From Oceanimonas baumannii (lineage in GTDB: Bacteria > Pseudomonadota > Gammaproteobacteria > Enterobacterales > Aeromonadaceae): 64,000 nt of DNA. Made by a program: the position numbers and the translations under genes. Under the pieces are notes generated by a model, which saw nothing but the letters and a program-made list of their open reading frames with translations, was not told the DNA's origin and did no database searches. Of the stretch, positions 38,122 to 46,914 are shown in pieces. The DNA lies in contig NZ_NQJF01000005.1 of the NCBI RefSeq assembly GCF_002245495.1, forward strand, positions 62,001-126,000, written 5' to 3'. Every line of letters begins with the position of its first letter. Positions within the stretch are counted from its first letter, which is position 1.

Positions 38122-38979
38122 ATGACTCCTCACCAAAAAGGCGTAATCCTGACCCTGGCCGGCGTGACGGTGCTGAGCCTGGATGCCCTGCTGATCCGCC
38201 TTATCAGTGCCGATCACTGGACGCTCCTGTTCTGGCGCGGGCTGCTGCTCAGCCTGAGCCTGGCCGTGTTTTGCCGGCCCAAAGCGCGGTTACCGCGCCG
38301 GCTGCTGCTGGGTTCGGCGCTGTGCTATGCCGCCACCACCATTACCTTTGTGCTGGCCGTGCGCCTCACCAGTGTCGCCAATACCCTGATCATTCTTGCC
38401 GCCGCCCCGCTGGTGGGTGCCCTGCTAAGTCGCCTGGTGCTGAAAGAGCAAATCACGCTGCGCACCTGGATGGCCCTGGCGCTGTGCCTGGCAGGACTGA
38501 TGCTGGTGATGTCGGGCAGCCGGGAAGGCAACCTGACCGGCGATCTGGCCGCGCTGCTGTGTGCCGTCTGCCTGGGCAGCAAACTGGTTTGCGACCGCGC
38601 CGCCCGCCCGGCCAATATGGCACCGGCACTGGTACCCGCCGGCCTGATTATCGCCCTGGTGGGTTTTACCCAGGCACCGGTACTGACCGTACCGGCCACC
38701 GATGCAATCTGGCTGGGTCTGCTTGGCCTGGGCGTGGTGCCCCTGGCCTATGCCCTGATCAGCCAGGGGCCACGTTATCTGCCGGCGGCAGAAGTGGGAC
38801 TGCTGTTGTTACTGGAAATGCTTCTGGGACCACTCTGGGTCTGGCTGATACTGAACGAGCCGCCAGGCAGAGAAGCCGTGCTGGGTGGCCTGGTGGTACT
38901 GACCGCCCTGCTGCTGCCACGCTTGCCGCGGCAGCGCCGCGCGCATTCGGCAACGTCAACGTCAACGCCCGGAGCCTGA
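38122..38979 (+). CDS. EamA/DMT-family inner-membrane transporter
   Basis: A 285-residue permease with ten predicted TM helices and two EamA repeats. It follows eutA by 99 nt on the same strand, suggesting co-expression and a role in export or uptake of an amino acid or ectoine breakdown product. No substrate can be read from the sequence. An overlapping frame (38271-39014) is spurious. Confidence 0.82.
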   Translation: MTPHQKGVILTLAGVTVLSLDALLIRLISADHWTLLFWRGLLLSLSLAVFCRPKARLPRRLLLGSALCYAATTITFVLAVRLTSVANTLIILAAAPLVGALLSRLVLKEQITLRTWMALALCLAGLMLVMSGSREGNLTGDLAALLCAVCLGSKLVCDRAARPANMAPALVPAGLIIALVGFTQAPVLTVPATDAIWLGLLGLGVVPLAYALISQGPRYLPAAEVGLLLLLEMLLGPLWVWLILNEPPGREAVLGGLVVLTALLLPRLPRQRRAHSATSTSTPGA

Positions 38980-39014
38980 GCACCGGCGATCTGACGATAG
39001 CAGAACGTCGTTAA

Positions 39015-39371
39015 CGGCGATTATACTTCGGCAATATCATAGTCCTGACGCTGTTCTATATTGTGCTGGGACTATTTCTGGATGGTATTTCCATTACCGT
39101 CATGAGCCTGCCCATTACCTTGCCTATCGTCCTGCAGGCTGGCTACGATCCAATCTGGTTCGGAGTATTTCTGGTGATCATGGTGGAGCTGGGGCAGATA
39201 ACCCCTCCGGTGGGTTTCAACCTGTTCGTTCTGCAGGGGCTCACCGGCGAGCATATCGGCCGGGTCGCCTACTCAGCCCTGCCATTTTTTATGCTGATGT
39301 GTCTGGCGGCGGCCCTGGTATGCGTTTACCCGGGGCTGGCACTGTGGCTGCCTCAATGGCTTGCTGGCTAA
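39015..39371 (+). pseudogene. C-terminal fragment of a second TRAP large permease
   Basis: An open frame without a start codon after the stop at 39012-39014 encodes about 118 residues matching the C-terminal quarter of DctM permeases (FLDGISITVMSLPITLPIV, GQITPPVGFNLFVLQGL). About 300 N-terminal residues are missing. It differs clearly from the complete permease at 25265, so it is the remnant of a second TRAP system, perhaps a former hydroxyectoine transporter that once ended the eut operon. Confidence 0.85.
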
Positions 39372-39391
39372 CAACTCTTAGAAAAGATAAT

Positions 39392-39420
39392 AAAAAGCAC
39401 GCTCCATGTGGAGCGTGCTT
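39392..39420 (-). terminator. Terminator of the TetR gene
   Basis: AAGCACGCTCC and GGAGCGTGCTT form an 11-bp stem. On the minus strand it is followed by TTTTTATTAT, so it ends the transcript of the tetR-like gene, 45 bp after its stop. Confidence 0.8.
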
Positions 39421-39465
39421 AGGGGGAATCTGCACTATCGTCAGTAATCCACTTCCATCTCGTAG

Positions 39466-40038
39466 TCAGTCTCGCAACTGACAACACAATACGTCTTCAA
39501 TGGCCTTACGTGCCTCTTCACGCTTGACCCGTGCTTCGTTGAACATGGTCGCAATTCCTTCGATGGCACCAAAAATCGCCGCCATGCGAAGTGGCAAAAG
39601 TTGCTGTGGCTGTGTCACAAACGGACGGAACACATCGATTAAAACATCACAGAAAAAATCACGAATCACGCGCCGGACATGGCGATGATCCGGATACGCC
39701 ATAAGCGCGAAAACCACTTCTTCATATTCACGGCCGTTTTGTTCCACACATTCGAGATAGGCATCAGAAAAGAGCTGAACGGCTTCATCAAAACAATTCG
39801 CCTGGTGTTCGATTTTTGCGTTCATGGTCTCGACAAAAATCTTGTCACACCTTTTATAGATTGCGAGCAGTAAACTTTGGCGGGTTGCAAAGTGATTATA
39901 AGTGATTGGCTTTGTTACCCCCGCCTCTTGTGCGAGGGTAATGAGTGTCAGGGCTTCAGTCCCTTTTTCCCGGATGATCTGGGTTGCCACATCCAGCAGT
40001 TGATCGCGGCGGGCTTCCTTGGTCAGTCGAGTTACCAC
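39466..40038 (-). CDS. TetR-family repressor
   Basis: A 190-residue regulator with an N-terminal TetR helix-turn-helix (ALTLITLAQEAGVTKPITYNHF, about residues 28-50) and a variable ligand domain. The start is GTG at 40038 with CTGGAG upstream. It lies 12 nt after the AhpD-like gene and would repress that operon through the palindromes near 40671-40711. The inducer is unknown. Confidence 0.88.
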   Translation of the reverse strand: MVTRLTKEARRDQLLDVATQIIREKGTEALTLITLAQEAGVTKPITYNHFATRQSLLLAIYKRCDKIFVETMNAKIEHQANCFDEAVQLFSDAYLECVEQNGREYEEVVFALMAYPDHRHVRRVIRDFFCDVLIDVFRPFVTQPQQLLPLRMAAIFGAIEGIATMFNEARVKREEARKAIEDVLCCQLRD

Positions 40039-40050
40039 CTTTTTCTCCAG

Positions 40051-40596
40051 TTAGCGTTGTGCTAGCGGAACCTTAGGAAAATCAATCTTCGTTTGCACGA
40101 TGTTATTGACCCAGTTGCTGAACGTATTGAGTGCCGTCCACGCCGCGACCTGGATCACCAGTTGTTCGGTCATTCCGGCATCACAGGCATCTTGTTTATC
40201 CTGTTCTTCAAGGTGCCCTTTTTTCTCAAGCAACTGTTCTACCAAATTCAGTAACGCTTGTTCGTAAGGATCTGTTGATTGACCAAGCTGTGCTTGTTCA
40301 CACTCATCCAAACTCAATCCCGCACGTTTTGCGGAGAAGGTATGGCCGCTGACACAGTAATGACACCCGTTGTAATTAGCAACAGCAAGGGAAATAAGTT
40401 CACGCTGGCGCTCGTTGAGCTGGCCATGCGCTTCGATGGAATTTACAAAATCGAGATAACCACTTAATGCACCACCATCAATACCGAGTGCCGCAAAAAA
40501 ATTGGGTACCATGCCGTACTGCTCTTTAAAGCTTTTCAGGATGGGGGCCGCAATTTCGTCAGCGGTATCGATGGTACGCAGGTTAAGTTCAAGCAT
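40051..40596 (-). CDS. AhpD-like / carboxymuconolactone decarboxylase-family protein
   Basis: A 181-residue protein of the AhpD/CMD superfamily with the redox motif NYNGCHYCVSGH around residue 84-91 (two cysteines two residues apart). Members act as alkylhydroperoxidases or thiol-dependent redox enzymes. The ATG at 40596 is chosen because GGAGCC precedes it; the frame extends to 40665 without a site. The TetR gene downstream suggests induction by a toxic or oxidising compound. Confidence 0.83.
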   Translation of the reverse strand: MLELNLRTIDTADEIAAPILKSFKEQYGMVPNFFAALGIDGGALSGYLDFVNSIEAHGQLNERQRELISLAVANYNGCHYCVSGHTFSAKRAGLSLDECEQAQLGQSTDPYEQALLNLVEQLLEKKGHLEEQDKQDACDAGMTEQLVIQVAAWTALNTFSNWVNNIVQTKIDFPKVPLAQR

Positions 40597-40934
40597 GCAA
40601 GGCTCCGTTACAGAATATGAGTAAGTAAAGAATGAGTCAGCCCCATCCTGTTCAATAACCACCAATCAAATTACCAATGGTAACTTAAGCTTAAGTATAC
40701 ATTTGGTAACTTGTTCGTCAAGGGGTATTTTAGTGATCACTAAAGTTTATTCAGGTCCGTGCAGTGCCAGATATACAGCAAGGCCCCCCCGACTCACACA
40801 AGCCATAACCAGAAGTAATCAGTAGCAATAACATTAAATGTATTGAACCTGTGCTCTTTTCCGCCTAGCCTCGCCTATCGGGTGATAAACGGTTCATTCT
40901 CATCACATAACATCTCAAAACAGGATCCATCACC
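40597..40934. promoter_or_regulatory. Divergent control region with palindromes (AhpD-TetR / azlCD)
   Basis: AT-rich. TTACCAATGGTAA (40671-40683) is a near-palindrome, and a second ATTTGGTAAC half site lies at 40701-40710; together they flank AAGCTTAAG and make a good candidate operator for the TetR protein. A separate perfect 16-bp palindrome, TTTAGTGATCACTAAA, is at 40729-40744 and is closer to the azlC side. No gene is seen between 40597 and 40934. Confidence 0.55.
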
Positions 40935-41666
40935 ATGGCGTTTCCCGGTTCAGACCGTCCCGATAACCGATTTTATTTTCTCACCGGGGTCAAGGAGCTG
41001 CTGCCCATGGTGCCCGGCGTGTTGCCCTTTGGCCTGATCGCCGGAGCCAATGGCACCAGCCTTGGCTTTTCCCCTGAAATGACCCTGGGCATGACACTGC
41101 TGTTTTTTGCCGGCTCGGCCCAGCTGGCCGCCTATCAGCTGATTCAGGATCAGGCGTTACCCGCCATCATCGTTTTTACCGCCCTGATGGTGAATATCCG
41201 CTTTCTTATTTACAGCGCAGCCTTTGCCCCCCTTTTGCATGATCTGAAAACCCGCCACAAGTGGCCACTGGTCTATCTGCTAAGTGATCAGGCCTATGGT
41301 TTATGCGCCTCGCGGTTCTCTCCTCAGGATAATGGCCGTGAAAAGCTGTATTACTACATCGGTGCCGCGTTTGCCCTGTGGGTAAGCTGGGTCGGCTCTG
41401 TCGGCCTTGGTCTGCTGGTCGGTGAGCAAATCCCGGCCGAATGGTCTCTGGAGTTCGCCATTCCTCTGGCTTTTCTGGCCATGCTGGTTGCCAATATCCG
41501 CGACAACACAGCGCTGGTGACGGCAACCTGCTCCGCCATACTGGCTATCGCCCTGAGCGGCTTGCCCTATAACCTGGGATTTGTTGCTGCGATTATCGGC
41601 GGTACTGCACTTGGCCTGTTAGCGAGCACCTTGCTCATAAAGAAACGGACTCATCCTGATGAATGA
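40935..41666 (+). CDS. azlC: AzlC-type branched-chain amino acid exporter subunit
   Basis: A 243-residue AzlC-family inner-membrane protein (MVPGVLPFGLIAGANGTSLG near the N-terminus, then LFFAGSAQLAAYQL). With AzlD it forms a two-component exporter of branched-chain or related amino acids. azlD overlaps its 3' end by 8 nt. Confidence 0.92.
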   Translation: MAFPGSDRPDNRFYFLTGVKELLPMVPGVLPFGLIAGANGTSLGFSPEMTLGMTLLFFAGSAQLAAYQLIQDQALPAIIVFTALMVNIRFLIYSAAFAPLLHDLKTRHKWPLVYLLSDQAYGLCASRFSPQDNGREKLYYYIGAAFALWVSWVGSVGLGLLVGEQIPAEWSLEFAIPLAFLAMLVANIRDNTALVTATCSAILAIALSGLPYNLGFVAAIIGGTALGLLASTLLIKKRTHPDE

Positions 41667-41988
41667 AACCACGTTATGGATCATTTTTATTGCCGTCGGT
41701 ATCGGTACCTTTCTGATCAGGCTGTCGTTTATTCAGATTCACGGCAAGGGCATGGTCCGGCTGGATAAATATAAAAAGGTACTGCACCTGCTCGCCCCGG
41801 CCGTGCTGGCCACCCTGTCCATCCCGGCTATTGTGCAGCAAAACAAAACACCGGACCTGCTGGCCAGCCTGCCAGCCCTGGCTGCCGCCGCTGTCACTGC
41901 CGGACTGGCCTGGCGTTTTCGGGGCGTGTTCTGGCCCCTGTGCCTGGGTATGCTCACTTTCTGGATCATGCGTTATACCCTGCCGTGA
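41659..41988 (+). CDS. azlD: AzlD-type small exporter subunit
   Basis: A 109-residue membrane protein of the AzlD family with about four TM helices. It overlaps azlC by 8 nt, which couples their translation, and should form the exporter with it. Confidence 0.92.
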   Translation: MNETTLWIIFIAVGIGTFLIRLSFIQIHGKGMVRLDKYKKVLHLLAPAVLATLSIPAIVQQNKTPDLLASLPALAAAAVTAGLAWRFRGVFWPLCLGMLTFWIMRYTLP

Positions 41989-42021
41989 CAACATTCAGAA
42001 ACCATCAGACAAGATCGCCCC

Positions 42022-43005
42022 GTGAATAAAACAACACCTGTCGAAATAGGGATCATTCTGTATTCCGGAGCTCAGCAATCGGCCGTTCTGGGACTGACTG
42101 ATTTGTTCAATATGGCCAATCGTATCGCCATTAATGATCACCGAAGCAATGTCCCGGCCTTGCGCATCAGCCACTGGCAAACACAGGATCCGGATGTCCC
42201 GCCCCACCGCACCCCGGATAGTTGCCCGGAAGCACCACCGGGCCAACTGATGGCACTGATCCTGCCACCCAGTCTGAACACCCCCATGAGCGTTCAGGAA
42301 GCCGCACATCTGGCTCATTGGCTGCGCGAGCGGCATGCCGAGGGCATTATTCTGAGCTCGGTATGTGCCGGTGCTTTTGTGCTGGCCGCCACCGGCCTGA
42401 CAGACAACCGCCGGATGACCACCCACTGGACTCATGCCGACGCACTGCAACAGCGTTTTCCATCGGTGCAGGTAGATACCGACAGATTGATCATTGATGA
42501 CGGCGATATCATTACTGCCGGCGGGCTGATGTCATGGCTTGATCTGGGACTGCAGCTGGTGGATCGCCTTCTCGGCTCCGCTGTCATGCTGGAAACAGCC
42601 CGCATGCTGCTGGTTGACCCACCCGGCCGGGAACAGCGTTACTACAGCGTGTTTTCGCCTTGTCTGACACATGGCGATGCGGCGGTGCTCAGAGTCCAGC
42701 ACTGGTTGCAGGCCAGCGGTGCCAAAGACGTCGCCCTGTCTACCCTTGCCGCCCAGGCCAGACTGGAACAACGCACCCTGCTACGTCGTTTCCAGAAAGC
42801 CACCGGTATGACCACCACAGAGTATTGCCAGCGTCTGCGGGTCAATCGTGCCAGGGAGTTACTGCAATTCAGCACAACCACCATTGAGCGGGTGGCATGG
42901 GAGGTTGGTTATAGCGATACCGGCGCATTTCGCAAAGTATTCATGCGCATCGTGGGCCTGACACCAAGTGAGTACAGACGCCGCTTTGGTAGTGCTACCA
43001 CCTGA
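42022..43005 (+). CDS. GlxA/AraC-family transcriptional regulator
   Basis: A 327-residue regulator with an N-terminal DJ-1/PfpI-like domain (nucleophile-elbow region SSVCAGAFVLAATGL) and a C-terminal AraC DNA-binding domain (TTIERVAWEVGYSDTGAFRK). It starts with GTG 33 nt after azlD, so it may be co-transcribed with azlCD. It is a paralogue of the GbdR-like protein at 18724, lying between azlCD and the cysteine hydrolase; it could control those genes or the Rieske operon nearby. Its ligand is unknown. Confidence 0.88.
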   Translation: MNKTTPVEIGIILYSGAQQSAVLGLTDLFNMANRIAINDHRSNVPALRISHWQTQDPDVPPHRTPDSCPEAPPGQLMALILPPSLNTPMSVQEAAHLAHWLRERHAEGIILSSVCAGAFVLAATGLTDNRRMTTHWTHADALQQRFPSVQVDTDRLIIDDGDIITAGGLMSWLDLGLQLVDRLLGSAVMLETARMLLVDPPGREQRYYSVFSPCLTHGDAAVLRVQHWLQASGAKDVALSTLAAQARLEQRTLLRRFQKATGMTTTEYCQRLRVNRARELLQFSTTTIERVAWEVGYSDTGAFRKVFMRIVGLTPSEYRRRFGSATT

Positions 43006-43126
43006 AAGCAACAATAAAACAACACTTCTGACTGTCGTTATTACCCCGGATATTGTCGTGCACGACACTGTTCGCGTTGTGCCCGGACGAGCACAATGTT
43101 CTTTCCATTCATGAGGAGAGAGCACA

Positions 43127-43678
43127 ATGAAAAAATGCGCCCTGATCGTTATTGATCTGCAGAATGAATACCTGCCCACCGGAAAACTTCCCCTGTCCGG
43201 CATCGAAGCCGCCACGGCCAATGCCGCCAGTGTCATCGCTGATGCTCGCGAAAGAGGCATGCCTGTCATCCATATCCGCCATGAATTCGCCAATAATGAA
43301 GCCCCGTTGTTTGTGCCGGGCACTTCCGGAGTTGAAATTCAACCTTGTGTCGCTCCCGGCCACGACGAGCCCGTTATCGTCAAAAATTATGTCAATTCAT
43401 TCCGTGAGACGAACCTTAAACAGCAGCTTGAGTCCCGGGGAGTAGAAAGCGTCGTCATTATCGGTGCCATGAGCCACATGTGCGTTGATGCGGGCGTCCG
43501 CGCCGCTGCCGACATGGGCTACCCGGTCACCGTACTGCACGATGCCTGCGCCACTCTGGACCTCACATTTAACGGCGTGACCGTGCCGGCCGCTCATGTC
43601 CAGGCCGCCATGATGGCAGCCTTTGAGTTCGGCTACGCCACCGTCACCTCCACCGCAGCCTATCTGGCCCGGAGCTGA
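43127..43678 (+). CDS. Isochorismatase-family cysteine hydrolase
   Basis: A 183-residue member of the isochorismatase/nicotinamidase superfamily. The catalytic triad is visible: Asp in LIVIDLQNEY, Lys in VKNYVNSF and Cys in GAMSHMCVDAG. It probably hydrolyses a small amide or carbamoyl compound, but the substrate is unknown. GAGGAG precedes the ATG. Two hairpins follow its stop. Confidence 0.88.
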   Translation: MKKCALIVIDLQNEYLPTGKLPLSGIEAATANAASVIADARERGMPVIHIRHEFANNEAPLFVPGTSGVEIQPCVAPGHDEPVIVKNYVNSFRETNLKQQLESRGVESVVIIGAMSHMCVDAGVRAAADMGYPVTVLHDACATLDLTFNGVTVPAAHVQAAMMAAFEFGYATVTSTAAYLARS

Positions 43679-43686
43679 ACAACAGT

Positions 43687-43710
43687 GGGGCAGACCGCAC
43701 ATTCTGCCCC
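43687..43710 (+). terminator. Hairpin after the cysteine hydrolase gene
   Basis: GGGGCAGA and TCTGCCCC form an 8-bp perfect stem 8 bp after the stop codon. It lacks a T run, so it may stabilise the mRNA end or act as a weak terminator. Confidence 0.5.
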
Positions 43711-43722
43711 GTCTGACAGCAC

Positions 43723-43746
43723 AAAAAAGCCGGCCAACCGGCCGGC
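43723..43746 (-). terminator. Terminator of the Rieske operon
   Basis: GCCGGCC and GGCCGGC close an AACC loop; on the minus strand a T run follows. It lies 34 bp after the stop codon of the cupin gene, the last gene of the operon. Confidence 0.8.
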
Positions 43747-43779
43747 AAGGTAGTGCTTGGAGACGTATCACTATTCGGT

Positions 43780-44130
43780 TCAGGACAGGCCGTGCAGCTC
43801 TTTCCAGTTACCAGGGTGCACCACATAACCAAAGAGGGCGTGGCCGCCGTATACCAGCTCGGTGCCTTCGGGGATCCACAGCATCTGGCCGGGGCGTACT
43901 TCGTGCTTTTTACCGTTGGCGGTCAGTTCAAAACAACCTTCAATCACGAACACCACTTCATCATAAAGTACGGTCCAGGCCACTTCGGCCCCTTCCCAGC
44001 GGGCAAAGCCCACCCCGATGTTCGGTGACACTTCCGGACTCAGGGCCCGGGCCACCCAGGCCATACCGGGCGTGTCGCCCCGCACGGTAAAATCCAGTTG
44101 CTTGCTGTCAATCAGTTTTACTTCTTTCAC
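43780..44130 (-). CDS. Cupin-fold protein (EutQ/DUF861-like)
   Basis: A 116-residue single cupin domain (LYDEVVFVIEGCFELTANGK, then RPGQMLWIPEGTELVY). It has the fold of EutQ-type cupins and may bind a metal or a small onium compound. It overlaps the FAD oxidoreductase gene by ATGA and is the last gene of the five-gene Rieske operon. Function is not established. Confidence 0.8.
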   Translation of the reverse strand: MKEVKLIDSKQLDFTVRGDTPGMAWVARALSPEVSPNIGVGFARWEGAEVAWTVLYDEVVFVIEGCFELTANGKKHEVRPGQMLWIPEGTELVYGGHALFGYVVHPGNWKELHGLS

Positions 44131-45443
44131 AATTCACTCCTGCTTTGCCATCTGGCGAGGCGAATACGGCTTTTCACGCCCACTCCCAGAAAGGGCTCGG
44201 GCGGGTTCAGACTGGGCATGCCGGTAACCTGACGAATATCCCGTAACAACCGGGAATCTGATCCTACAGCCATCTCTGCCATCAGGGTGCCGGAAATGGT
44301 GCCCCAGGCCGCACCCACGCCGTTGTCACAGGCACTGGCAAACACGCCGTCCTCCAGTTCACCAAAGAAGTTGGTGAAGTTACGGGAAATGGCATAAGCA
44401 CCTCCCCAGGTATGGGTAAAGGGCACCCCGGCCAGATCCGGATAACGATCCAGAAACGCCTTGCGATGGTCGGCCTGAATTTTCTGGCGCATCCGCTCGC
44501 TGACGCTGGCACCGTATTTGGGCACATGCTTGTAGCTGTTGCGGATCAGAATGCGCCGGTCGGCGGTCATGCGCAGCGTGGTGCCGGCGTGATCCGCCGG
44601 GGTCAGACCCCAGTTCAGCTCACCACCATAGCGGGCCAGCTCGTCATCGGTCAGTGGCCGGGTCCAGCTGGCAAACGTCATCACCGGCAGCAGCCGGTTT
44701 TTCAGGTAACCGAACTCGCGGGTAAAGATACTGGTGCCCAGCAACAGGGTCGGCGTCAGGATCTCGCCGTTATCCCCCTGCAGCCACCACTGATTACCTT
44801 CACGGCGCAGCGAACGGATAGCCGACTGCTCCAGCAGCTCCACGTTGCCGGGCAGGTGTTCGGCCATGCCGCGCACCAAGGCCGCCGGCTGCATCAGGTA
44901 ACACCCCGGGGTAAAAATCGCCTTGCGGTAAAAACCGGTGCCCAGCACCTTGCCCAGTTCGGCTTGCTCTACCCAGTGGTAAGGCTCGCCCAGATCCTTC
45001 ATCAAATGTTCGAAGTGCTCGAGGAAGGCAATGCCGCGCTCCCCCACCGCACCCTGATATTTGCCCACGGCAGACCACTGGCAGTCGATGTCATGGCGCT
45101 CCACCAGCCCCTGCAACTGGGCGATGGCCGCCCGGTTCAGACCCAGCAGTTTCTGCTTGTGTGCCGGATCCGGATGCTCCAGGGCAAACTTGTGAGGTAA
45201 ATCAATCACAAAGCCGGAGTTGCGCCCGGAGGCACCTTCCGCCACCCGCTGGGCATCCACCAGCAGAATACGCGCCTCGGGTTTGAGCTCAGCCAGCCGG
45301 CGGGCTGCAGCCAGGCCGGCAAACCCCGCGCCCAGCACGGCGTAATCGGCCTGTTGCCGGCCCTTGAGCCGGGTGACGGGCGCTGCCGGTGGCAGCGCCT
45401 GATACCAGCCGCAGCTGTTATCGTCGTTAGGTAAGGCAATCAT
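44127..45443 (-). CDS. DAO-family FAD-dependent oxidoreductase
   Basis: A 438-residue flavoenzyme of the D-amino-acid/gamma-glutamylputrescine oxidase group. The FAD motif YAVLGAGFAGLAAARRLAEL is near residue 33, followed by GASGRNSGFV. Members oxidise secondary or primary amines such as N-methyl amino acids. In this operon it may act on an N-methylated amine left by the Rieske enzyme. The ATG at 45443 follows GAGGAAAA; it is 10 nt after the rubredoxin reductase gene. Confidence 0.85.
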   Translation of the reverse strand: MIALPNDDNSCGWYQALPPAAPVTRLKGRQQADYAVLGAGFAGLAAARRLAELKPEARILLVDAQRVAEGASGRNSGFVIDLPHKFALEHPDPAHKQKLLGLNRAAIAQLQGLVERHDIDCQWSAVGKYQGAVGERGIAFLEHFEHLMKDLGEPYHWVEQAELGKVLGTGFYRKAIFTPGCYLMQPAALVRGMAEHLPGNVELLEQSAIRSLRREGNQWWLQGDNGEILTPTLLLGTSIFTREFGYLKNRLLPVMTFASWTRPLTDDELARYGGELNWGLTPADHAGTTLRMTADRRILIRNSYKHVPKYGASVSERMRQKIQADHRKAFLDRYPDLAGVPFTHTWGGAYAISRNFTNFFGELEDGVFASACDNGVGAAWGTISGTLMAEMAVGSDSRLLRDIRQVTGMPSLNPPEPFLGVGVKSRIRLARWQSRSEL

Positions 45444-45453
45444 GATGTTTTCC

Positions 45454-46827
45454 TCAGGCCGCGCTTCGAGCCGGATTAAGTTGTTCCAGCCACTGACCGC
45501 GCTGGCTCTGCAGTGCACTGCCCAGCAGCGCAAACCCGTTCAGGCTGCCGTCCGGGCCATAAAAACCGGCCGCCAGCTCTTCGCCGTGGGCTTCCACCCG
45601 CCACTCGCCGGGGCCCATGGCCGGCTGTACCGACAATGGCAGCACCGGGGTTTTCACCAGCACCGGCGTGGCCTTGAGCGCGGCCTCGGCGGGCTGGCCC
45701 AGCAGACCGCTCACCAAGGCAGGAATGGCCTGATTGATAGGAGCGATATAGGGTGCCCACTGCCCGGCTACTTCGGCACAGTCGCCCAGAGAGAAAATGG
45801 CCGGATCGCTGGTGGCGTGAGTCAGATCAACGCTGATTCCGCGTCCGGTAGTCAGGCCGGCCGCCTGCGCCAGCCCGGTATTGGGCCGCAGACCCACCGC
45901 GCTCAGCACCAGATCAGTGGCCAGCTCGGTGCCGCTCTGCAATTGCAGGCGATAACCGTCACCGTCGGCTGCAATGTGGGAAATGCTGTCCTGCAGCGCC
46001 CATTCCACACCCAGGCCGCTCAGGGCCCGTTGCAAGGCTTCACCCAGGGGCTGCGGGATCAACCGCTCCATCGGCCACTGGCCCAGTCCGACCACAGTCA
46101 CCGCAATGCCCTGAGCCGCCAGATCATTGGCGAACTCGCAGCCGATCAGGCCATCACCGAGAATGGTAACGTGCTTTTTACCCGCCAGCTGTTCGCGGAA
46201 ACGGCGGTAGTCCAGCAAATCGTTCACGCTGATCATGGCGCTCTGTTCACCCGCCACCGGAATAACAATGGGGGAAGCACCGGTGGCCAGCACCAGGCGG
46301 CCGTAAGGATATTCACCAATGCTGGTGTGCAGCCGCTTGTTGTCCCGGTCGATTTTTTCCACCCGGGTATGGGGATAAACCCGCACGCCCAGACGTTGTT
46401 CCCAGGACAGCGCGGTTTCGCTCACCAGGCTGTCGCCGTCCTTGCCCAGCGCCAGGGCATTGGACAAGGCCGGCTTGCTGTAAAGGGCGCCGTCATCGGC
46501 GGTAAACAGGGTAATGGGCAGTTCGGGAGAGCGGGCACGCAGTGCCGCCGCCAGCTGATAGCCACCGTGACCGGTACCGATAATCACCACCGGCTCCAGT
46601 TCAGGCTCGGCCGCCGGCGTTACCGCCTCGGCCACCGCCACCACAGGTGCCGGCTCTTCGTCGGTGATCTCGAGCATTTCGAAGTCTGCCTTGCCCACCA
46701 GGCAATCGGGGCACAACCAGTCGTCCGGCACATCTTCCCAACGGGTGCCCGGGGCAATGCCGTCAGCCGGCCAGCCCTTGGCTTCGTCGTAAATCAGTCC
46801 GCAGATGATGCATAACCACTTTTTCAT
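45454..46827 (-). CDS. Rubredoxin-rubredoxin reductase fusion
   Basis: A 457-residue fusion. The N-terminal ~55 residues are a rubredoxin (CIICGLIYD and CPDC supply four Fe ligands); after an acidic/Ala-rich linker comes an FAD/NAD-dependent reductase domain ([18 protein letters not shown] near residue 78, and [20 protein letters not shown]). It should carry electrons from NAD(P)H to a partner oxygenase. Adjacent position makes it the likely reductase for the Rieske protein, replacing the usual ferredoxin-reductase. GGGAGAGG precedes the ATG. Confidence 0.88.
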   Translation of the reverse strand: MKKWLCIICGLIYDEAKGWPADGIAPGTRWEDVPDDWLCPDCLVGKADFEMLEITDEEPAPVVAVAEAVTPAAEPELEPVVIIGTGHGGYQLAAALRARSPELPITLFTADDGALYSKPALSNALALGKDGDSLVSETALSWEQRLGVRVYPHTRVEKIDRDNKRLHTSIGEYPYGRLVLATGASPIVIPVAGEQSAMISVNDLLDYRRFREQLAGKKHVTILGDGLIGCEFANDLAAQGIAVTVVGLGQWPMERLIPQPLGEALQRALSGLGVEWALQDSISHIAADGDGYRLQLQSGTELATDLVLSAVGLRPNTGLAQAAGLTTGRGISVDLTHATSDPAIFSLGDCAEVAGQWAPYIAPINQAIPALVSGLLGQPAEAALKATPVLVKTPVLPLSVQPAMGPGEWRVEAHGEELAAGFYGPDGSLNGFALLGSALQSQRGQWLEQLNPARSAA

Positions 46828-46914
46828 CTTCCTCTCCCCACTACCCTGTTACTGCTTTGCTTCAAGCCGGTGATGGCCCATCTCAGACCAACACCGGATC
46901 TTTCCTTGTTACTG

